Origin: Streptomyces uncialis
GTDB taxonomy: Bacteria; Actinomycetota; Actinomycetes; Streptomycetales; Streptomycetaceae
Assembly: GCF_001905345.1 (NCBI RefSeq)
Contig: NZ_LFBV01000001.1
Location: 693,321 to 757,320, forward strand
Reading direction: 5' to 3'
DNA: 64,000 nucleotides
Shown here one piece after another: positions 42,526 through 51,883 of the stretch (the first letter of the stretch is position 1; each line of letters begins with the position of its first letter). Position numbers and translations under genes: made by a program. The notes beneath the pieces were generated by a model. That model searched no databases, was not told the origin of the DNA, and saw only the letters and a list, made by a program, of their open reading frames with translations.

Positions 42526-44340
42526 TCAGAACAGCAGGTTGTACTGGTTGAAGCCGGAACCCAGCGACACCCGGGTACCGAACAGCGACGACGACGCCTT
42601 GCCCGTACCGGGGTACAGCCACAGCTTGCCGTTCGACTCACGGGCCAGGACATCCGCGATGCCGTCGCCCGTCATGTCGCCGTTGCCGACCAGCGCGGTG
42701 AACTTCCAGTTCGACCGGGCCTTGATCCGTCCCGCGAACGGCGCCGACGCCTTGCCGGTCCCCCGGTACAGCCAGACGGTGCCGGCCTTGTCCCGCACCA
42801 GCAGGTCCGCCTTGCCGTCGTTCGTCAGATCGCCCCGCCCGAACAGCTTCGCGCCCTTCCAGGCAGCGGAGACGACCTTCTTCTTGGCGTGGAAGTGCCC
42901 GTTCCCCTTGCCCGGGTACAGATACGCGTTGCCCGACGCGTCGAGCGCCACCAGATCGGGCCATCCGTCACCGGAGAGGTCCCCCGGCACGGCGTACGAC
43001 TTCCAGCCGCCCCCCACCGACGACACCTGCATGGTCGTGTACCGGCCCGCCCTGTCGCGGTAGTTGCGGTACAGCTTGCCGTCCCGCGAGTTGCGGTACA
43101 GCAGGTCCTGCTCGCCGTCCCGGTCCAGGTCCACCTGGAGGCCCCAGCTCACCGACTGCCAGCCGGCCGCCCCGGTGGAGCGGCCCGCCAGCGAACGGCC
43201 CCGGCTGTTCATCTGGTACAGCTTGTTCGCCGACGTCCGCCCCAGCAGATCCGCGCGCCCGTCGTACGACAGATCCGTGTCGTCGATCCGCGCCTGCGCC
43301 GCCGCCACGTACGAGCTGACCTTCGCGAACACCGGGTACGCGCCCTTGGCCGTGCAGCCCTCGACGCCCCACGAGACCACGCCCGCGATCTTCCCGCCGA
43401 CCACCAGCGGTCCGCCGGAGTCACCGTTGCACGTACTGGTCGTCCCCCGGTCCGCGCCGGACGCGGGCTTGCCCGCGCACACCATCTGGCCCGCGACGAA
43501 GTAGTCCCGGCCCAGCACATTGCGCATCGCGCGGTCACAGGTGCCGTCCGCGACCATCGGCAGACTCACCTTGCGCAGCTTCGCCGCCATCTGACCGTCC
43601 GCACGGCCCGAGGTCAGACCCCAGCCGTACGCCGTCGCGGAGGTGCCGGGCTTGTACAGCGCGCTGTCCCCGGTGGCCGCGAGCCGCAGCCACTTCTGCT
43701 TCACCGGGCGGTCCAGGGTCACCACGGCGATGTCGTTCTGGGCGGTGGCCGCCCGGTACTTCGGGTGCTTCCACACCCGGTGCACGCCCGCGAGGGTGCC
43801 CGCGGCGGAGTCGTACAGACCGGTGGCGCCGGTGAGCGCGACACCGTGGACCCGCCAGTCGAGTCCGTCGACGCAGTGCGCCGCCGTCAGCACCTTGTCC
43901 GCGGCGACGAGGGAACCTCCGCAGAAGTACCCTTCGCCGGTCCCCTGGTTGAAGTAGGCCAGCTGGACCATCCAGGGCGCCGCGCCTACGGTCGTCTGCG
44001 AACCGCCGATGATGAACGGCCGCATACGGGCGTCCTCCCCGGCCGCCCGCGCACCACCGTCCCCGGTCGCCGTCCGCGCCTTCGCCTGCGCCTCGGCCTT
44101 GCGCGCGGCCTCGGCGCCCACGGCGTCGGTCGCCCCGGCCAGCCGGGTACGCAGCTCGGCCTGCGGGACCTTGGCCTGCGCGACGGGGCGGGTGGCGGCG
44201 GACGGGCGGTCCGCGCCGTCCGCCGGGGCCGCGTGCGCGGGCAGGGTGCCGCCGCCCGCGAGCAGGGCCGTCGAGAGCGCCGCCACGGCCGCGGTGCGCA
44301 GGACGCGCGGTCTGAGGCGGTCGAATCGGGCATGAGTCAT
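42526..44340 (-). CDS. Secreted trypsin-like protease with FG-GAP repeats
   Basis: A 604-aa protein: signal peptide (about 1-38, ending PAHA-A), a propeptide (to about 109), a chymotrypsin-fold domain beginning IIGGS with triad His155 (LTAAHC), Asp203 (QNDIAVVTL) and Ser308 (GDSGGP), then from about residue 365 several FG-GAP/VCBS-type repeats (DLDRDGEQDLLYRN, DLSGDGWPDLVALD, DLTNDGKADLLVRD, DMTGDGIADVLARE) with calcium-binding DxDxDG patterns, predicted to form a beta-propeller. It probably digests or binds extracellular proteins. ATG 44338-44340 gives a normal signal peptide. Confidence 0.94.
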   Translation of the reverse strand: MTHARFDRLRPRVLRTAAVAALSTALLAGGGTLPAHAAPADGADRPSAATRPVAQAKVPQAELRTRLAGATDAVGAEAARKAEAQAKARTATGDGGARAAGEDARMRPFIIGGSQTTVGAAPWMVQLAYFNQGTGEGYFCGGSLVAADKVLTAAHCVDGLDWRVHGVALTGATGLYDSAAGTLAGVHRVWKHPKYRAATAQNDIAVVTLDRPVKQKWLRLAATGDSALYKPGTSATAYGWGLTSGRADGQMAAKLRKVSLPMVADGTCDRAMRNVLGRDYFVAGQMVCAGKPASGADRGTTSTCNGDSGGPLVVGGKIAGVVSWGVEGCTAKGAYPVFAKVSSYVAAAQARIDDTDLSYDGRADLLGRTSANKLYQMNSRGRSLAGRSTGAAGWQSVSWGLQVDLDRDGEQDLLYRNSRDGKLYRNYRDRAGRYTTMQVSSVGGGWKSYAVPGDLSGDGWPDLVALDASGNAYLYPGKGNGHFHAKKKVVSAAWKGAKLFGRGDLTNDGKADLLVRDKAGTVWLYRGTGKASAPFAGRIKARSNWKFTALVGNGDMTGDGIADVLARESNGKLWLYPGTGKASSSLFGTRVSLGSGFNQYNLLF

Positions 44341-44457
44341 ACGTGGAACCCCCCACATGTCGCTCGGAACTGAGCAGGGAGGGGGCCGGGCACGCCGTAT
44401 GTCCACGAGTGGTCGTCGCCACCCGCGGAGCCCCCCTCCGGCCCCCGGAGTCTAGAA

Positions 44458-45240
44458 CGGGTCGCCTTCGCTTGCGCTTCCGAGGTCCGTCCAGCTGGAC
44501 GTACTTGTCCCTGTGCGGGTACGTCCGGGGTGCGCAGTTCCTCGCGCCCCTGGGGTTCCCCACCTGGGCGTACTTGTTCCCGTGCGGGTACGTCCGGGGT
44601 GCGCAGTTCCCCGCGCCCCTTAGGTTGTGCCCCTTGCGGTTCCCGTTCGGGTGCGGGTGGTTCTTGGTTGCTCGCGCAGTTCCCCGCGCCCCTGGATGCT
44701 GCCCTATTGCGGTCGCTCTTCGGGTGCGGGTCTGCCCTCGTTCTTGCGCAGTTCCCCGCGCCCCTGAGGTGCTGCCCCCTTGCGGTTGTTCGTCGGGTGC
44801 GGGCCGGTTCTCGTCTTCGCGCAGTTCCCCGCGCCCCTTTGGGGGCGCCCCATCATGTTGTCCGTCGTCTGCGGAACCATCCTCCTCGCGGACTCGCCTG
44901 GCTACCGAAGGGGGTGGGCGGGAATCTCTGCCCGCAGACTCCGATGCTCTTCAGTCGGGTACGGGTACGTCGTACCGAGCGTGTCGGATCGAGGACGGAG
45001 AATCCCGACCGGCACCGACCCGAAGAACCGGCCGGACGCGCCCCGAAGGGGCGCGGGGAACTGCGCACCCCACGAACGACCTGTGCGGGAACGAAGTACG
45101 CCCAGCACAGGAAACCGAGGAAGCGCAAGCGAAGGCGACCCGCAGGGAACCGCGAAACCACCAAGCGACGGCACAGCAAACAAGTCCGCCCAGCACAGGA
45201 AACCGAGAAAGCGCAAGCGAAGGCGACCGTGCGCCGTTGA
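44458..45240. repeat. Dispersed repeat, copy 3, with a tandem inverted array
   Basis: From 44458 to about 44860 the inverted second module is iterated: CGCAGTTCCCCGCGCCCCT or a one-base variant occurs at least six times, each with a short linker such as CGGGTGCGGG. The structured core follows in plus orientation at about 44911-45025 (ends GGGCGGGAATCTC / GGAGAATCCCGACC), then the plus-oriented second module, whose tail (GCGCAAGCGAAGGCGACC) appears twice (about 45122-45142 and 45210-45230). Opposed modules around a core are also seen in copies 1, 4 and 5. No gene is supported here. Confidence 0.8.
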
Positions 45241-45325
45241 CGCGCCCCACCACCCCCCACGTCAATGGAAGGAAGGCGTCAAGCCCCACGCCCCACCCAG
45301 GGGCGCATCCTCAGGGAGGGAACCC

Positions 45326-45496
45326 ATGGCCGAGTCCCCGAAGCCCGACACCGTGAACGAGACACCACCGAGCGTCACCCCGCCCGCCCCCGGCCTGCCC
45401 GAGCTGGTCCTCCTCGGCGCGTGCGGCTGCGGACCGGGCTGCTCGTGCGGCTGCCAGTCCGGCGGCTCCTGCCAGTGCGGCGGCGGCTGCGGCTGA
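45326..45496 (+). CDS. Cys-rich small protein, metallothionein-like
   Basis: A 56-aa protein (ATG 45326, GGGAGGGA ribosome site). The N-terminal half is Pro/Glu/Thr-rich and ends in PELVLLGA; the last 25 residues contain eight Cys as CGCGPGC-, SCGCQ- and SCQCGGGC-type clusters. The spacing suggests metal binding (Zn, Cu or Fe-S) rather than disulfides, since there is no signal peptide. I recall similar short proteins near phoU in other streptomycetes but cannot name the family. It converges with phoU. Confidence 0.75.
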   Translation: MAESPKPDTVNETPPSVTPPAPGLPELVLLGACGCGPGCSCGCQSGGSCQCGGGCG

Positions 45497-45680
45497 CCAC
45501 CGGCCCGCAGCAGCCCCGCACGGCCTCACCCGCCCAGGCGGCAGCCCGCAGAGCCCCGGCGGCAGCCCGCAGAGCCTCGGCAGCAGCCCCGCAAGGCCCC
45601 GCCGGGCGGGGGAAGGCCGATCACCCCGCCCGGAACCGGAAAGAGCCGCGCCCCGCCCGGTAAGGGCGCCCCGTAGGGGG

Positions 45681-46361
45681 CTACGCCCCCTCCACCGGGC
45701 TGGGCGTGTGCGTCAGCTCGTCCGCGTGCTCACCGGTGACGAGATAGACCACCCGCTTCGCCACCGACACCGCGTGATCGGCGAACCGCTCGTAGTAGCG
45801 GCCCAGCAGCGTCACATCGACCGCGGTCTCTATCCCGTGCTTCCAGCGCTCGTCGATCAGGTGCTGGAACAGCGTCCGGTGCAGCAGGTCCATCTCGTCG
45901 TCGTCCTGCTCCAGCTGCATCGCCAGATCGACGTCCTTGGTCACGATGACCTCCGCCGCCTTGGCCATCAGCCGCTGCGCGAGCTGCCCCATCTCCAGGA
46001 TCGTCGCGTGCAGGTCCTGCGGCACCGCCCGGTCCGGGAACCGCAGCCGCGCCAGCTTGGCGACATGCTGCGCGAGGTCGCCGGACCGCTCCAGGTCCGC
46101 GCTCATCCGCAGGCTCGTGACCACGATCCGCAGATCCGTGGCCACCGGCTGCTGCCGCGCGAGCAGCGCGATCGCCCGCGCCTCCAGATCGTGCTGGAGG
46201 TCGTCGACCTTCTGATCGGCGGCGATGACGGTCTCCGCCAGCTTCAGATCGGAGTCGAGGATCGCCGTCGTGGCGCGCCCGATCGCCGACCCGACGAGCC
46301 TGGCCATCTCGACCAGGTCGTCCCCGATCGAGTCAAGTTCCTCGTGGTACGCGTCCCGCAT
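45681..46361 (-). CDS. phoU: Phosphate-signalling regulator PhoU
   Basis: A 226-aa all-helical protein made of two PhoU repeats (LAETVIAADQKVDDLQHDLE and ELAxxV-like helices; LLGRYYERFADHAVSVAKRV carries the E-R-xx-D-H metal-binding motif). It damps PhoR signalling when phosphate is ample and links PstB to PhoR. ATG 46359-46361 has AAGGGA upstream. It is divergent from phoR-phoP. Confidence 0.95.
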   Translation of the reverse strand: MRDAYHEELDSIGDDLVEMARLVGSAIGRATTAILDSDLKLAETVIAADQKVDDLQHDLEARAIALLARQQPVATDLRIVVTSLRMSADLERSGDLAQHVAKLARLRFPDRAVPQDLHATILEMGQLAQRLMAKAAEVIVTKDVDLAMQLEQDDDEMDLLHRTLFQHLIDERWKHGIETAVDVTLLGRYYERFADHAVSVAKRVVYLVTGEHADELTHTPSPVEGA

Positions 46362-46562
46362 GCCGGTTCGTCCCTTTCTCACGTCCGCCGGGGTCCTCCG
46401 TTGCCCGTGAACCCCACGCTCCCACGTTCCGGCCCGTACGCGTCCGTTTCCGGCACCGGACATGAATCACCCCTGTCCCCTCGGTGAACTCTGGGCGACG
46501 AGTGTTCGAGCTGACACCCGGACGGCTGTGGACCCCCGGCGGAGCGTGCCTAACCTGGAGAC
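46362..46562. promoter_or_regulatory. phoU/phoRP divergent promoter region
   Basis: About 200 bp. On the minus strand there is one PHO-box-like unit GTTCACCGAGG (about 46486-46496), without a good adjacent second unit, so autoregulation by PhoP is possible but weakly supported by sequence. Confidence 0.45.
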
Positions 46563-47858
46563 ATGGACGTGAACGCGGCGGTCGCCGCAGCGGCAGCGAT
46601 CGCCGGGGTGCTCACCGGCGTCATCGCCATGCTGGCGTTCCGCTGGAGCGAGCGCGACCTGAAACGCCCCAGCCGGACCTCCCTGCACACCGATCCCGTG
46701 CTCCCGCCCGGCGTGGACACGGTCCTGTCGGTGCTGCGCTCGTCGGCCGTCGTCCTGGACGAGGCCGACAGCGTGGTCAAGGCCAGCTCGGCGGCGTACG
46801 CCCTCGGACTGGTGCGCGGCGGGAAGCTCGCCATCGACCCGATGCTCCAGATGGCCCGCGACACCCGCCGGGACGGGGAGATACGCCAGGTGGAGCTGGA
46901 TCTCCCCCGGCGCGGCACCGGCCGGGGCGGCGAGGCGCTCGCCGTGTCCGCCCGGGTGGCGCCGCTCGGCTCCCGGCTGGTGCTGCTGCTCGTGGAGGAC
47001 CTCACCGAGGCCCGCCGTATCGAAGCGGTCCGCCGGGACTTCGTGGCGAACGTCAGCCATGAGCTGAAGACCCCGGTCGGGGCGCTGTCCCTGCTGTCGG
47101 AGGCCGTCATGGACGCCTCCGACGACCCGGAGGCCGTGGAGCGCTTCGCGGGCCGGATGCAGATCGAGGCGACCCGCCTCACCAGCCTCGTCCAGGAGCT
47201 GATCGACCTCTCGCGGGTGCAGAACGACGACCCGCTGGAGTACGCCGAACCGGTCCGGGTCGACGAACTCGTCGCCGAGGCCGTCGACCGCTGCCGCCAC
47301 CAGGCCGGTACCAAACAGATCACGATCGCGGCGGGCGGCACCGCCGACCTCCAGATCTGGGGCAACCGCGGCCAGCTCGCGGCGGCCCTCGGCAATCTCG
47401 TGGAGAACGCCGTCAACTACAGCGCCGCCCGGACCCGGGTGGGCATCGCCGCGCGCCGGGTGACCGTACCGGGCGGCGACCTGATCGAGGTGGCCGTCAC
47501 CGACCAGGGGATCGGCATCTCGGACAGGGACAAGGAACGCGTCTTCGAGCGCTTCTACCGGGTCGACCCGGCCCGTTCCCGTGCCACCGGAGGCACCGGG
47601 CTGGGTCTCGCCATCGTCAAGCACGTGGCCGCCTCGCACGGCGGGGAGGTCACCGTGTGGAGCACCGAGGGACAGGGCTCCACGTTCACCCTGCGGCTGC
47701 CGGAGGCGCGAGCCCCCCGCGACCGCATGCCCCTGGAGCCCGGCCCCCGATACGGAACCGGCGATCCCGGTACCGTCCGAGGGGACGACAACGGGCAGCC
47801 CGAGACATCCGTCTCATCCCCGTACGCACCACATCCCTCCCCGGAGGTCCTTCCGTGA
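46563..47858 (+). CDS. phoR: Phosphate sensor histidine kinase
   Basis: A 431-aa kinase (SenX3-like): one N-terminal membrane helix (about 3-25), a short PAS-like sensor (50-145), the H-box FVANVSHELKTP (His166), and an ATPase domain with N-box GNLVENAVNYS, DQGIGI and GTGLGLAIVKH. The long C-terminal extension (about 380-431) is disordered. It phosphorylates PhoP on phosphate limitation. It overlaps phoP by 4 nt. Confidence 0.95.
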   Translation: MDVNAAVAAAAAIAGVLTGVIAMLAFRWSERDLKRPSRTSLHTDPVLPPGVDTVLSVLRSSAVVLDEADSVVKASSAAYALGLVRGGKLAIDPMLQMARDTRRDGEIRQVELDLPRRGTGRGGEALAVSARVAPLGSRLVLLLVEDLTEARRIEAVRRDFVANVSHELKTPVGALSLLSEAVMDASDDPEAVERFAGRMQIEATRLTSLVQELIDLSRVQNDDPLEYAEPVRVDELVAEAVDRCRHQAGTKQITIAAGGTADLQIWGNRGQLAAALGNLVENAVNYSAARTRVGIAARRVTVPGGDLIEVAVTDQGIGISDRDKERVFERFYRVDPARSRATGGTGLGLAIVKHVAASHGGEVTVWSTEGQGSTFTLRLPEARAPRDRMPLEPGPRYGTGDPGTVRGDDNGQPETSVSSPYAPHPSPEVLP

Positions 47859-48535
47859 CCCGAGTACTCGTCGTCGAGGACGAGGAATCGTTCTCCGACG
47901 CCCTGTCGTACATGCTCCGCAAGGAGGGTTTCGAGGTCGCCATCGCGGCCACCGGGCCCGACGGCCTGGACGAGTTCGAACGCAACGGCGCCGATCTGGT
48001 CCTGCTGGACCTGATGCTGCCGGGGCTGCCCGGCACCGAGGTCTGCCGTCAGCTCCGCAGCCGCTCCAATGTCCCGGTGATCATGGTCACCGCCAAGGAC
48101 AGCGAGATCGACAAGGTCGTCGGGCTGGAGATAGGAGCCGACGACTATGTCACCAAGCCCTTCTCCTCCCGGGAGCTGGTCGCCCGTATCCGGGCCGTCC
48201 TGCGCCGCCGCGGGGAGCCCGAGGAGGTCACCCCGGCCGCCCTGGAGGCGGGTCCCGTCCGGATGGACGTGGACCGGCACGTGGTCACCGTCTCCGGCGC
48301 CAAGGTGGACCTCCCGCTCAAGGAGTTCGACCTGCTGGAGATGCTGCTGCGCAACGCCGGACGGGTGCTGACCCGGATGCAGCTCATCGACCGGGTGTGG
48401 GGCGCCGACTACGTCGGTGACACCAAGACCCTCGACGTCCATGTGAAGCGGCTGCGCGCCAAGATCGAGCCCGACCCGGGCGCGCCCCGGTTCCTGGTCA
48501 CCGTCCGGGGCCTCGGTTACAAGTTCGAGCCGTAG
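47855..48535 (+). CDS. phoP: Phosphate response regulator
   Basis: A 226-aa OmpR/PhoB-type regulator: receiver domain with VVEDEE and phospho-acceptor Asp52 (LLDLMLPG), and a C-terminal winged helix (about 130-226; TKTLDVHVKRLRAKIE, VTVRGLGYKFEP). GTG 47855 overlaps the phoR stop (GTGA) and has GGAGG 7 nt upstream. It binds PHO boxes such as the one before pstS. Confidence 0.96.
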   Translation: MTRVLVVEDEESFSDALSYMLRKEGFEVAIAATGPDGLDEFERNGADLVLLDLMLPGLPGTEVCRQLRSRSNVPVIMVTAKDSEIDKVVGLEIGADDYVTKPFSSRELVARIRAVLRRRGEPEEVTPAALEAGPVRMDVDRHVVTVSGAKVDLPLKEFDLLEMLLRNAGRVLTRMQLIDRVWGADYVGDTKTLDVHVKRLRAKIEPDPGAPRFLVTVRGLGYKFEP

Positions 48536-48550
48536 ACCGAGGGGCGGCAC

Positions 48551-48610
48551 GCAGTACGTACGCCGAAGGGCGGTACCCGGCCGGGTACCGCCCTTCGGCG
48601 TACGTACTGC
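48551..48610. terminator. Perfect 60-bp palindrome, bidirectional terminator
   Basis: The 30 bases from 48551 (GCAGTACGTACGCCGAAGGG...) are followed without any spacer by their exact reverse complement to 48610. It lies 15 bp after phoP and 10 bp before the stop of the convergent lipoprotein gene, so it would terminate both transcripts. Confidence 0.9.
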
Positions 48611-48620
48611 GCTGTGCTGC

Positions 48621-49331
48621 TCAGCCGGTCGTGGCGGCCGACTCCGAGCCCGCGGGGTCGGCGGACGTGCCGTCGGCGGGCGACTCGGACCCGGTCCCCT
48701 CGGCGGGCGCGCCGGACTCCGTGCCCTCGGTGCCCTCAGGGGCCCCGGAGGCGTCGCCCGACGGCGAACCGGAGGCGTCGGGCTCGGCGGGCTTCCGCTC
48801 GGGACCCGGCTTCGGCATCTCGGACGGGCCCCACTCCTCGAAGTAACCGGTGGCGGGGACCACAAAGCTGTCGATCTTGATCTGACCGGTGCCGCTGAAG
48901 GTGTACGTGACGTTCTGCGCGTCGCCGTCCTTCACCGACTCCCGGCCGCCGGCCAGTACGGCGGACGCGTTGTCCTTGCCGCCGAGCACCAGGGACCCGC
49001 CGGCCGGGACGGTCAGCTTGTCCGCGCCCTTCGCGGGCTTCAGCTCCGCCTTGCCGCCCGCGCCCGACAGGGCGACCGCGTCCAGCGTCTGGTCCTTGGA
49101 ACCGGTGTTGAACAGGGTCACGGAGAGCACCGCGGGTCCGGTGGCCTCCAGTTCCGGCTGGGTGATGATGTTGGAGTTCTCGATCTGGATGTCACCGACG
49201 GAGGTGGAGGCGTTGTCCGGCTCGACGCCCAGGGTCTGGGCATTGGTGCCGGCGCCGCACGCGGCGAGCGAGGCGATCGAGAACGCGATGGCGGTGGCGG
49301 CGAGGGCGCCGCGTCGAAGGCTGCTGCTCAC
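48621..49331 (-). CDS. Lipoprotein, DUF461/PCuAC-like
   Basis: A 236-aa protein with a lipoprotein signal (lipobox LAAC, Cys25), a beta-sandwich-like domain (about 40-165; IQIENSNIITQPELEATGPA, LSVTLFNTGSKDQTLDAVAL) and a Pro/Ser/Glu-rich tail of about 65 residues. It resembles the PCuAC/DUF461 group that includes copper chaperones, but the H(M)x10M copper motif is not evident, so a metal role is unproven. It converges with phoP. Confidence 0.8.
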   Translation of the reverse strand: MSSSLRRGALAATAIAFSIASLAACGAGTNAQTLGVEPDNASTSVGDIQIENSNIITQPELEATGPAVLSVTLFNTGSKDQTLDAVALSGAGGKAELKPAKGADKLTVPAGGSLVLGGKDNASAVLAGGRESVKDGDAQNVTYTFSGTGQIKIDSFVVPATGYFEEWGPSEMPKPGPERKPAEPDASGSPSGDASGAPEGTEGTESGAPAEGTGSESPADGTSADPAGSESAATTG

Positions 49332-50143
49332 GGCGGCGGCAACTCCTAGAACGTGGGCGGTACGGAACAGGGTCGGGCGGTCGTACGGGTGCTGCCCGCG
49401 CCGCTGGGGACGACGGTGGGGACCGGGGACCCGAAGGCCCCCGTACGGCGAGCAGGGCGGCCGTGGGGCCGCCCCGATGGTGTGTCAGCGGGCTTAGGTT
49501 ATCGACCCGCCCCCGGGCCACCGCACCCGACCCGCCTTCCGGCACCCGCCGACGGCCGGACCACCCGGTCACCCGCCCGGTCACCCATCCGGTGGGGCGC
49601 CCCCGTCACCCACCCGCCCGGTGACGTGGCCGGTCGGGCACGCGGCGCCGTCGGACCCACCGCGCCGCGCCTTCACCCGTGTCGGCCACCGGGGCAGCGG
49701 AATTGCCGCCGGTCCGCACCGGGCCGTCTTTCACATAAGCGCGGGGAACCGCGCCGCGTGATTTTCCGGCAATCAATGAACACGCGGTGCGGGAATTGAT
49801 CACCGCCCGCCGTGTGATCAATTCCAGAACGGGGCTCCGAGCACCGAACGGAGTAGCGGGAACGCGCGGAAGTGTGCGGAAGTCACCCCTTCCGAACCAG
49901 GCGAAACGGGACGTTCGCCCACTCGGCCTCCGCCGAACGGGTCGGTGACGTGCACGTTTCACCCCACCCGGACAACCTCTCCCACCTGCGAATACCCGTG
50001 ACGCGGCGGCCCCGCCGGGCCGTCCGCAGCACGTTCGTGTTGTTGTTGTCAAGCCCCGAGATATGCCCTGACCTGCGAAAACGCCATTCAGAAGACGCCG
50101 TATCCGTGTTACCCTGGATAGCCACGGAAGGGGTACCTGTCAC
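49332..50143. other. Gene-free interval upstream of carD
   Basis: About 810 bp without a credible gene. It contains a perfect inverted repeat at 49792-49825 in a locally AT-rich stretch, and near carD a -10-like TACCCT (50110-50115). Confidence 0.5.
49792..49825. promoter_or_regulatory. Perfect 12-bp inverted repeat, 10-nt spacer
   Basis: GGAATTGATCAC (49792-49803) and GTGATCAATTCC (49814-49825). The arms are AT-rich compared with the surroundings and not followed by a T-run; the size and spacing suit a large dimeric or tetrameric regulator. No gene starts closer than 320 bp. Confidence 0.6.
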
Positions 50144-50626
50144 ATGACGTTCAAGGTTGGCGACACCGTGGTCTATCCCCATCACGGGGCCGCGCTGATC
50201 GAGGCCATCGAAACTCGCCAGATCAAAGGCGTGGACAAGACCTACTTGGTGCTGAAGGTCGCCCAGGGTGACCTGACGGTACGTGTGCCAGCGGACAATG
50301 CGGAGTTCGTCGGCGTACGTGATGTGGTCGGCCAGGACGGGCTGGAGCGGGTCTTCGAGGTGCTGCGCGCGCCGTACGCCGAGGAGCCCACGAACTGGTC
50401 GCGTCGTTACAAGGCAAATCTGGAGAAGCTCGCGTCGGGTGACGTGATCAAGGTTGCCGAGGTCGTCCGCGACCTGTGGCGCCGTGAGCGCGAGCGCGGA
50501 CTGTCCGCGGGTGAGAAGCGCATGCTCGCCAAGGCCCGCCAGATCCTGGTGAGCGAGCTCGCCCTCGCGGAGAACACCAACGAGGACAAGGCCGAAGCGC
50601 TGCTCGACGAAGTGCTCGCGTCCTGA
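50144..50626 (+). CDS. carD: CarD-family RNA polymerase-binding regulator
   Basis: A 160-aa protein: N-terminal RNAP-interacting domain ([20 protein letters not shown]) and a helical C-terminal DNA-binding part ([39 protein letters not shown]). CarD stabilises the open promoter complex and is usually essential in actinobacteria. ATG 50144, GGAAGGGG upstream. Confidence 0.95.
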   Translation: MTFKVGDTVVYPHHGAALIEAIETRQIKGVDKTYLVLKVAQGDLTVRVPADNAEFVGVRDVVGQDGLERVFEVLRAPYAEEPTNWSRRYKANLEKLASGDVIKVAEVVRDLWRRERERGLSAGEKRMLAKARQILVSELALAENTNEDKAEALLDEVLAS

Positions 50627-51115
50627 CGCTGTCCCTGTGAAGAGTCCCCGCGGAGCGGTCCCGGCACGCCCTCACCGACGTGCCCGAACCTGACGCGGGG
50701 GAATGCCGTGGTGCCCGATGACCTCATGCTGTCGCCGGGCGCTGCGGCATCTTCACGTCCAGGACACCCCGACGTCCAGGACACCGCGTCCCGTACCGCG
50801 CCCTCAGCGGCGCACGGCGCCCGTCCGGCGCTGGCATCCGGCGCCCACCCCCGGCGTGCCCACGGCACCCGCCGCGCGCACCTGGTGGAATCGCCCGGAG
50901 AACCGCCCCCGTGCCCCCGCGCTCGTGAACCCGCGTCACCGTGCTCGTGAACCACGCGTCACGACCTGGTGCGCCGGGCCCGCGCAGCGGCTCGACCAAA
51001 TGTCACGGAAGGGTCTGGTCGAGGTGTCGCGCCCGGCACTGCCCCCTGACCAGCGGCCTGGGGTACTCCCAGGCCATACCCACGTCGGCCGAGCACACAA
51101 ACCTGAACGGAACCG
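50627..51115. other. Gene-free interval between carD and ispD
   Basis: About 490 bp. A short direct repeat ACGTCCAGGACACC occurs at 50755 and 50772. Frames open on either strand look like shadow reading and have no ribosome site. Confidence 0.45.
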
Positions 51116-51883
51116 ATGTCTGACGATTCCCGCCCCGCCCCGCCACCCGCCCGTACCGCGGCCGTGATCCCCGCGGCCGGACGGGGGGTCCGGCTGGGCC
51201 CCGGCGCCCCCAAGGCCCTCCGCCCGCTGGGCGGCACCCCCATGCTGATCCACGCGGTGCGCGCCATGGCCGCCTCCCGCGCGGTCGCGCTGGTCGTGGT
51301 GGTCGCCCCGCCCGCCGAGGTGGCGGAGGTCAGGGCCCTGCTCGACAGCCACGCCCTGCCCGAGCGCACCGAATTCCTCGTGGTCCCCGGCGGCGGCACC
51401 CGCCAGGAGTCCGTACGCCTCGGTCTCGACGCGCTGCCGCCCCGGATCGACACCGTCCTCGTCCATGACGCGGCCCGGCCCCTCGTCCCCGTCGACACCG
51501 TCGACGCGGTGATCGACGCCGTGCGCGCGGGCGCCCCGGCCGTGGTCCCCGCGCTGCCGCTGGCCGACACCGTCAAGGAGGTCGAGCCGCGCGCCGCGGA
51601 CCGGCCGGGCGATCCCGAGCCGGTCGTCGCCACGCCCGAGCGGGCCCGGCTGCGTGCCGTGCAGACCCCGCAGGGCTTCCGGCGCGACACCCTCGTCCAC
51701 GCGCACGACACCGTAGGGGTGGACGGCGAGGGAGCCACCGACTGCGCGGGCATGGTCGAGCGGACCGGCGCCCCGGTCGTGCTGGTGCCCGGCCACGAGG
51801 AGGCGTTCAAGGTGACCCGGCCGCTGGATCTGGTGCTGGCCGAGGCGGTACTCGCCCGCAGGAGGGCCAACGATGGCTACTGA
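51116..51883 (+). CDS. ispD: 2-C-methyl-D-erythritol 4-phosphate cytidylyltransferase
   Basis: A 255-aa enzyme of the MEP isoprenoid pathway, joining CTP and MEP to give CDP-ME. It has the nucleotide-binding N-terminus [44 protein letters not shown] and VQTPQGF. ATG 51116 follows a weak ribosome site. It overlaps ispF by 11 nt. Confidence 0.96.
   Translation: MSDDSRPAPPPARTAAVIPAAGRGVRLGPGAPKALRPLGGTPMLIHAVRAMAASRAVALVVVVAPPAEVAEVRALLDSHALPERTEFLVVPGGGTRQESVRLGLDALPPRIDTVLVHDAARPLVPVDTVDAVIDAVRAGAPAVVPALPLADTVKEVEPRAADRPGDPEPVVATPERARLRAVQTPQGFRRDTLVHAHDTVGVDGEGATDCAGMVERTGAPVVLVPGHEEAFKVTRPLDLVLAEAVLARRRANDGY

Noticed and set aside
44343..45325. Arg/Pro-rich ORFs in the repeat array before the Cys-rich peptide
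   Set aside because: All derive from repeated units, and the same peptide fragments (for example RTENPDRPRPEE) appear at four other loci in the window, so they are translations of the repeat, not genes.
46480..46500. Full PHO box between phoU and phoR
   Set aside because: Only one GTTCACC unit is visible; the adjacent 11-mer does not match, so it is recorded as a weak unit only.
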